In this document: positions 61,699 through 64,000 of the stretch, one piece after another
Position numbering within the stretch: the first letter of the stretch is position 1
Layout of the letters: the number at the start of each line of letters is the position of its first letter
NCBI GenBank assembly: GCA_032690845.1
Contig: CM064430.1
Coordinates: 53,107,882-53,171,881 of the forward strand
DNA length: 64,000 bases
Source of the DNA: Eleusine coracana subsp. coracana
Lineage: Eukaryota > Streptophyta > Magnoliopsida > Poales > Poaceae
Reading direction: 5' to 3'
Notes under the pieces: model-generated
The model's input: the letters and a program-made list of their open reading frames with translations, nothing else
Databases searched by the model: none
Told to the model about the DNA's origin: nothing
Program-made: the position numbers and the translations under genes

Positions 61699-63009
61699 TA
61701 GGATGGCAACGGGGCGGGTTCGGGATGGGTGGAGCAAAAGCCCACCCACAATGATAGATGTTGCGGGTGAAAATTAGGGCTGGACGTTCAGTTAATACGG
61801 TTAATACGGGTTGGTTAATTTGGCTAAAAAAATTTTGGTTAATAAAAATGTCAACCGATTTAATACTAGAAAAAATGTTAACCGCAAAGTTCGGTTGCGG
61901 TTAATTCGGTGTATTAACCGAAGAAACCGATTTAACCGCAATAAAACAAAAAAAAAGAGAAAATCAGAGATAAGAGGAAGAACTTGTCGCTGCCCTCGCG
62001 TAGCACGCCGTCACCCTCGCCTAGCACACGCTGTCGCTTCTGCACCTTGCCGTCCTCGTGCATGCGATGCTGCCGTCCTCGTGCATGCGATGCTGCCGTC
62101 GTCGCCTCGCCATCGCTGCGGCAACGCCGCCGTCGTCACCTCGCCATCGTCGCTGTCCTCTCTCTGACTCGAGCTGCTGCTGTTGTTGTGGCGCAGTCGA
62201 TTGGCGTTGAGCTGCGCCGCCTTCAAAAGAGAAAGGACTGGAGGCCGGCAGGCCGCTGCTCGCCGAGCACCCGTGCTGGAAGGCTTGAATGAGGAATAAG
62301 AGAACGGCGGCTCCGTACGAGGATGAAGGAAGCTTCGTGACTTACAATTAGATTAGAAGATTAGTTTAGTTTTGTAAATGGTAGGATGGTTTCGTGGGCT
62401 GATGGAGTGATGGGTTTCCTTGGGTCTGATGTGCTGGTGGGCTGAAATGGTATAAATCGGTTATTTCGCCTGTTCGGTTAACCACTCCTGAAAACCGAAG
62501 AAATTACGGTTAACTAAAGTAGACAAAACTGAAAACCAAACTGTAAACCAAACACCGAATTAACCGTAATTTTTGGTTTTTTTGGTTCGGTTACCGATTT
62601 TTCGGTTAATCGCGTCCAGGCCTAGTGAAAATCCCCACCTGCACTTGCACCCGCGGGTGAAAATCCACGTCCGTGTCCGCACCCGCCGGGTTTTGGGTGG
62701 AATATGTTTTTAGTTCAATTCACCATTATTTTAGCACATTCTATTAAAAAAATACTAACTCATTCATAACTTTATAGTTAACATGATATAATAACATATA
62801 CGTATATACTAAGAATTATTACACACATAATTATCACTCTCATAAAGGAATATTTAACTAAAATTTTTGATGGATCTTATTTTTCAGGCCCCATAAAACA
62901 CCTGTGGATGGGAGAAAAAACCTACACCCGCACAGTCGCGGGGCGGGTGCGGGTGAGCCCCGTGGGTGAGAAGGTGCACCCGCACCCGGAACCCGAATTG
63001 CCATCTCTA
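61699..63009. mobile_element. hAT-type element (outer), with a nested hAT insertion
   Basis: Ends TAGGATGGCAACGGGGCGGG and TAGAGATGGCAATTCGGG (inverted right end). They are flanked by 8-bp target copies AATGCGTC (61691-61698) and AATGTGTC (63010-63017), one mismatch. The interior is rich in CGGGTGCGGGTG/CACCCGC words. No transposase is seen. Without the nested element the body is about 450 bp. Confidence 0.85.
61775..62624. mobile_element. hAT-type element (inner), CGGTTAA-rich
   Basis: Ends TAGGGCTGGACG and TAGGCCTGGACG (inverted right end), flanked by a perfect 8-bp duplication GTGAAAAT (61767-61774 and 62625-62632). Subterminal zones are packed with CGGTTAA/TTAACCG words. The 850-bp body holds a GC-rich stretch with short frames and no transposase. 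Confidence 0.93.
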
Positions 63010-63727
63010 AATGTGTCACTCTGAAACCATTTTCTTCTATTATTTTTTTCTTGTACATTTTAGCAAGGCATGTTAGCAGTAGCAGCTGTGTTGGCTAAAG
63101 CTGCTGATCAACTTTTTCTGAATATAATCTGTCTTGATGTACCGCCAGCTGTGTTGGCTCGGTCTTTGGCCGGTCTGTATTCTATCAGACAGCGCTGGTG
63201 ATAATCTGATTCGAACCTATTAGTATTATAACCGTCACGTTTCTAATTAATTTTTGTGCATCATCGATGCCTGACCTGGTCATTCATGGGAGACGTACCA
63301 CTATGCAACAAACATAAGAAAGGTCTGTGTTCGAATCTCGTGGACTACCGCTAACCGTTGTTGAGGATGTTCATTCGATAATCGGAAGGATTGGCTGCTT
63401 CGCCTGCCCAAATAGTTTAGGGTGCCATGTTATGATCCGATGTTTGATCTGGCACTAAAAATCGTATGAACTCGGAATCAAACAAGATCCGACAGACTGT
63501 TTTCATCATGTACATTCATGAAACAGGCCGACCATGTTGGAGCCAGGCAACAAACACCATGGGCGAAGTCAATGCCGACACCCTCCCTGGTACCTGAACA
63601 AAGAGCATCCACAACACGGGTTAGAACTTAGAAACCATGGCCAACCCCCATCATCATCCACAACAATATAAACAACCGGAAAGAAAATAACAAAGATGAA
63701 ACTGACCTGCTAACCACCGGCAAGCCG
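63010..63727. other. Spacer, no gene recognised
   Basis: Includes the diverged repeat of the 61370-61440 block at about 63150-63215. Nothing else stands out. Confidence 0.45.
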
Positions 63728-64000
63728 TGTTAAAAAGAATGATAAAGATAAGGATAGATAGGCGTGTATTAAGATCTGTTGTAATTCTCTCCACGATTAT
63801 TTCGTGGTTGTTGTACTCACCACCCAGGGCTTCTGGGCTATATAAACAAAGGTGCGGCCTCGTATGAGGTTAACACTCTCATATAGATTCAATCTTTTAT
63901 GATAAAGAGAGCCACTTCTCTATAGCATCCATGGCGAGCTCGTCGGCCATCACATCGCTCCTAGCCTTGCCGGTCTCGGAAAAATTAACCAAGTCCAACT
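63728..64000 (+). mobile_element. Start of a probable Ty1-copia LTR retrotransposon
   Basis: A possible LTR starts at TGTTAAAAAG (63728) and contains a promoter-like GGGCTATATAAAC at about 63834. A GATAAAGAGAGCCAC stretch resembles a decayed methionine-tRNA primer-binding site. At 63931 a frame opens MASSSAITSLLALPVSEKLT and then KSN, the usual start of copia gag proteins (EKLT(R/K)SNY). The rest lies outside the window, so only the left end is seen. Confidence 0.6.

Overview
The window is plant nuclear DNA, almost certainly from a grass (Poaceae). Genes have GC-rich first exons and AT-rich introns with GT-AG borders. The recognisable proteins are plastid, mitochondrial and wall proteins of plants. 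The intergenic DNA is full of grass-type transposons: Stowaway and Tourist MITEs, CACTA, Mutator-like, hAT and Harbinger-like elements, LINE and copia remnants. I cannot name the species.

Layout. (1) 1-16.6 kb is an accessory region. It holds two paralogous 12-cysteine secreted peptides (3995-4267 and 10575-10865, both minus), a third copy of their upstream region without a coding part (7547-8541), a CACTA element (8858-10171), a dead LINE (about 12.5-14.3 kb) and an intronless thaumatin-like (PR-5) gene (14587-15276, minus). (2) 18.7-43.1 kb is a compact block of conserved plus-strand genes: homogentisate solanesyltransferase (plastoquinone synthesis), a GPI-anchored GH17/X8 protein, COP10 (ubiquitin E2 variant), a Q/E-rich protein of unknown function, Lhca2 (photosystem I antenna) and the alpha subunit of mitochondrial succinate-CoA ligase. 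I rebuilt exon structures by following reading phase across GT-AG sites. Each of the five intron-containing models closes in frame. (3) 43.1-64 kb is again accessory. It has a phytocystatin (45305-45637), three pieces of decayed subtilisin-like protease (44.2 kb, 55.7-58.5 kb and 58.8-60.0 kb, all minus), and many transposons, several nested and with target-site duplications readable by eye. The right edge looks like the start of a copia-type LTR retrotransposon.

How the genes relate. The central genes serve separate housekeeping, light and energy functions; they do not form a pathway. The flanking genes (cysteine-rich peptides, PR-5, cystatin, subtilases) are of defence or extracellular type and show local duplication and decay. 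I found no CRISPR-like, phage-like or clearly new multigene system. The best leads are the near mirror-symmetric cysteine spacing of the small peptides, the GH17 protein with its nucleophile Glu replaced by Ala, the repeat-rich unknown gene at 33.5 kb, and the several transposons with GC-rich cores.
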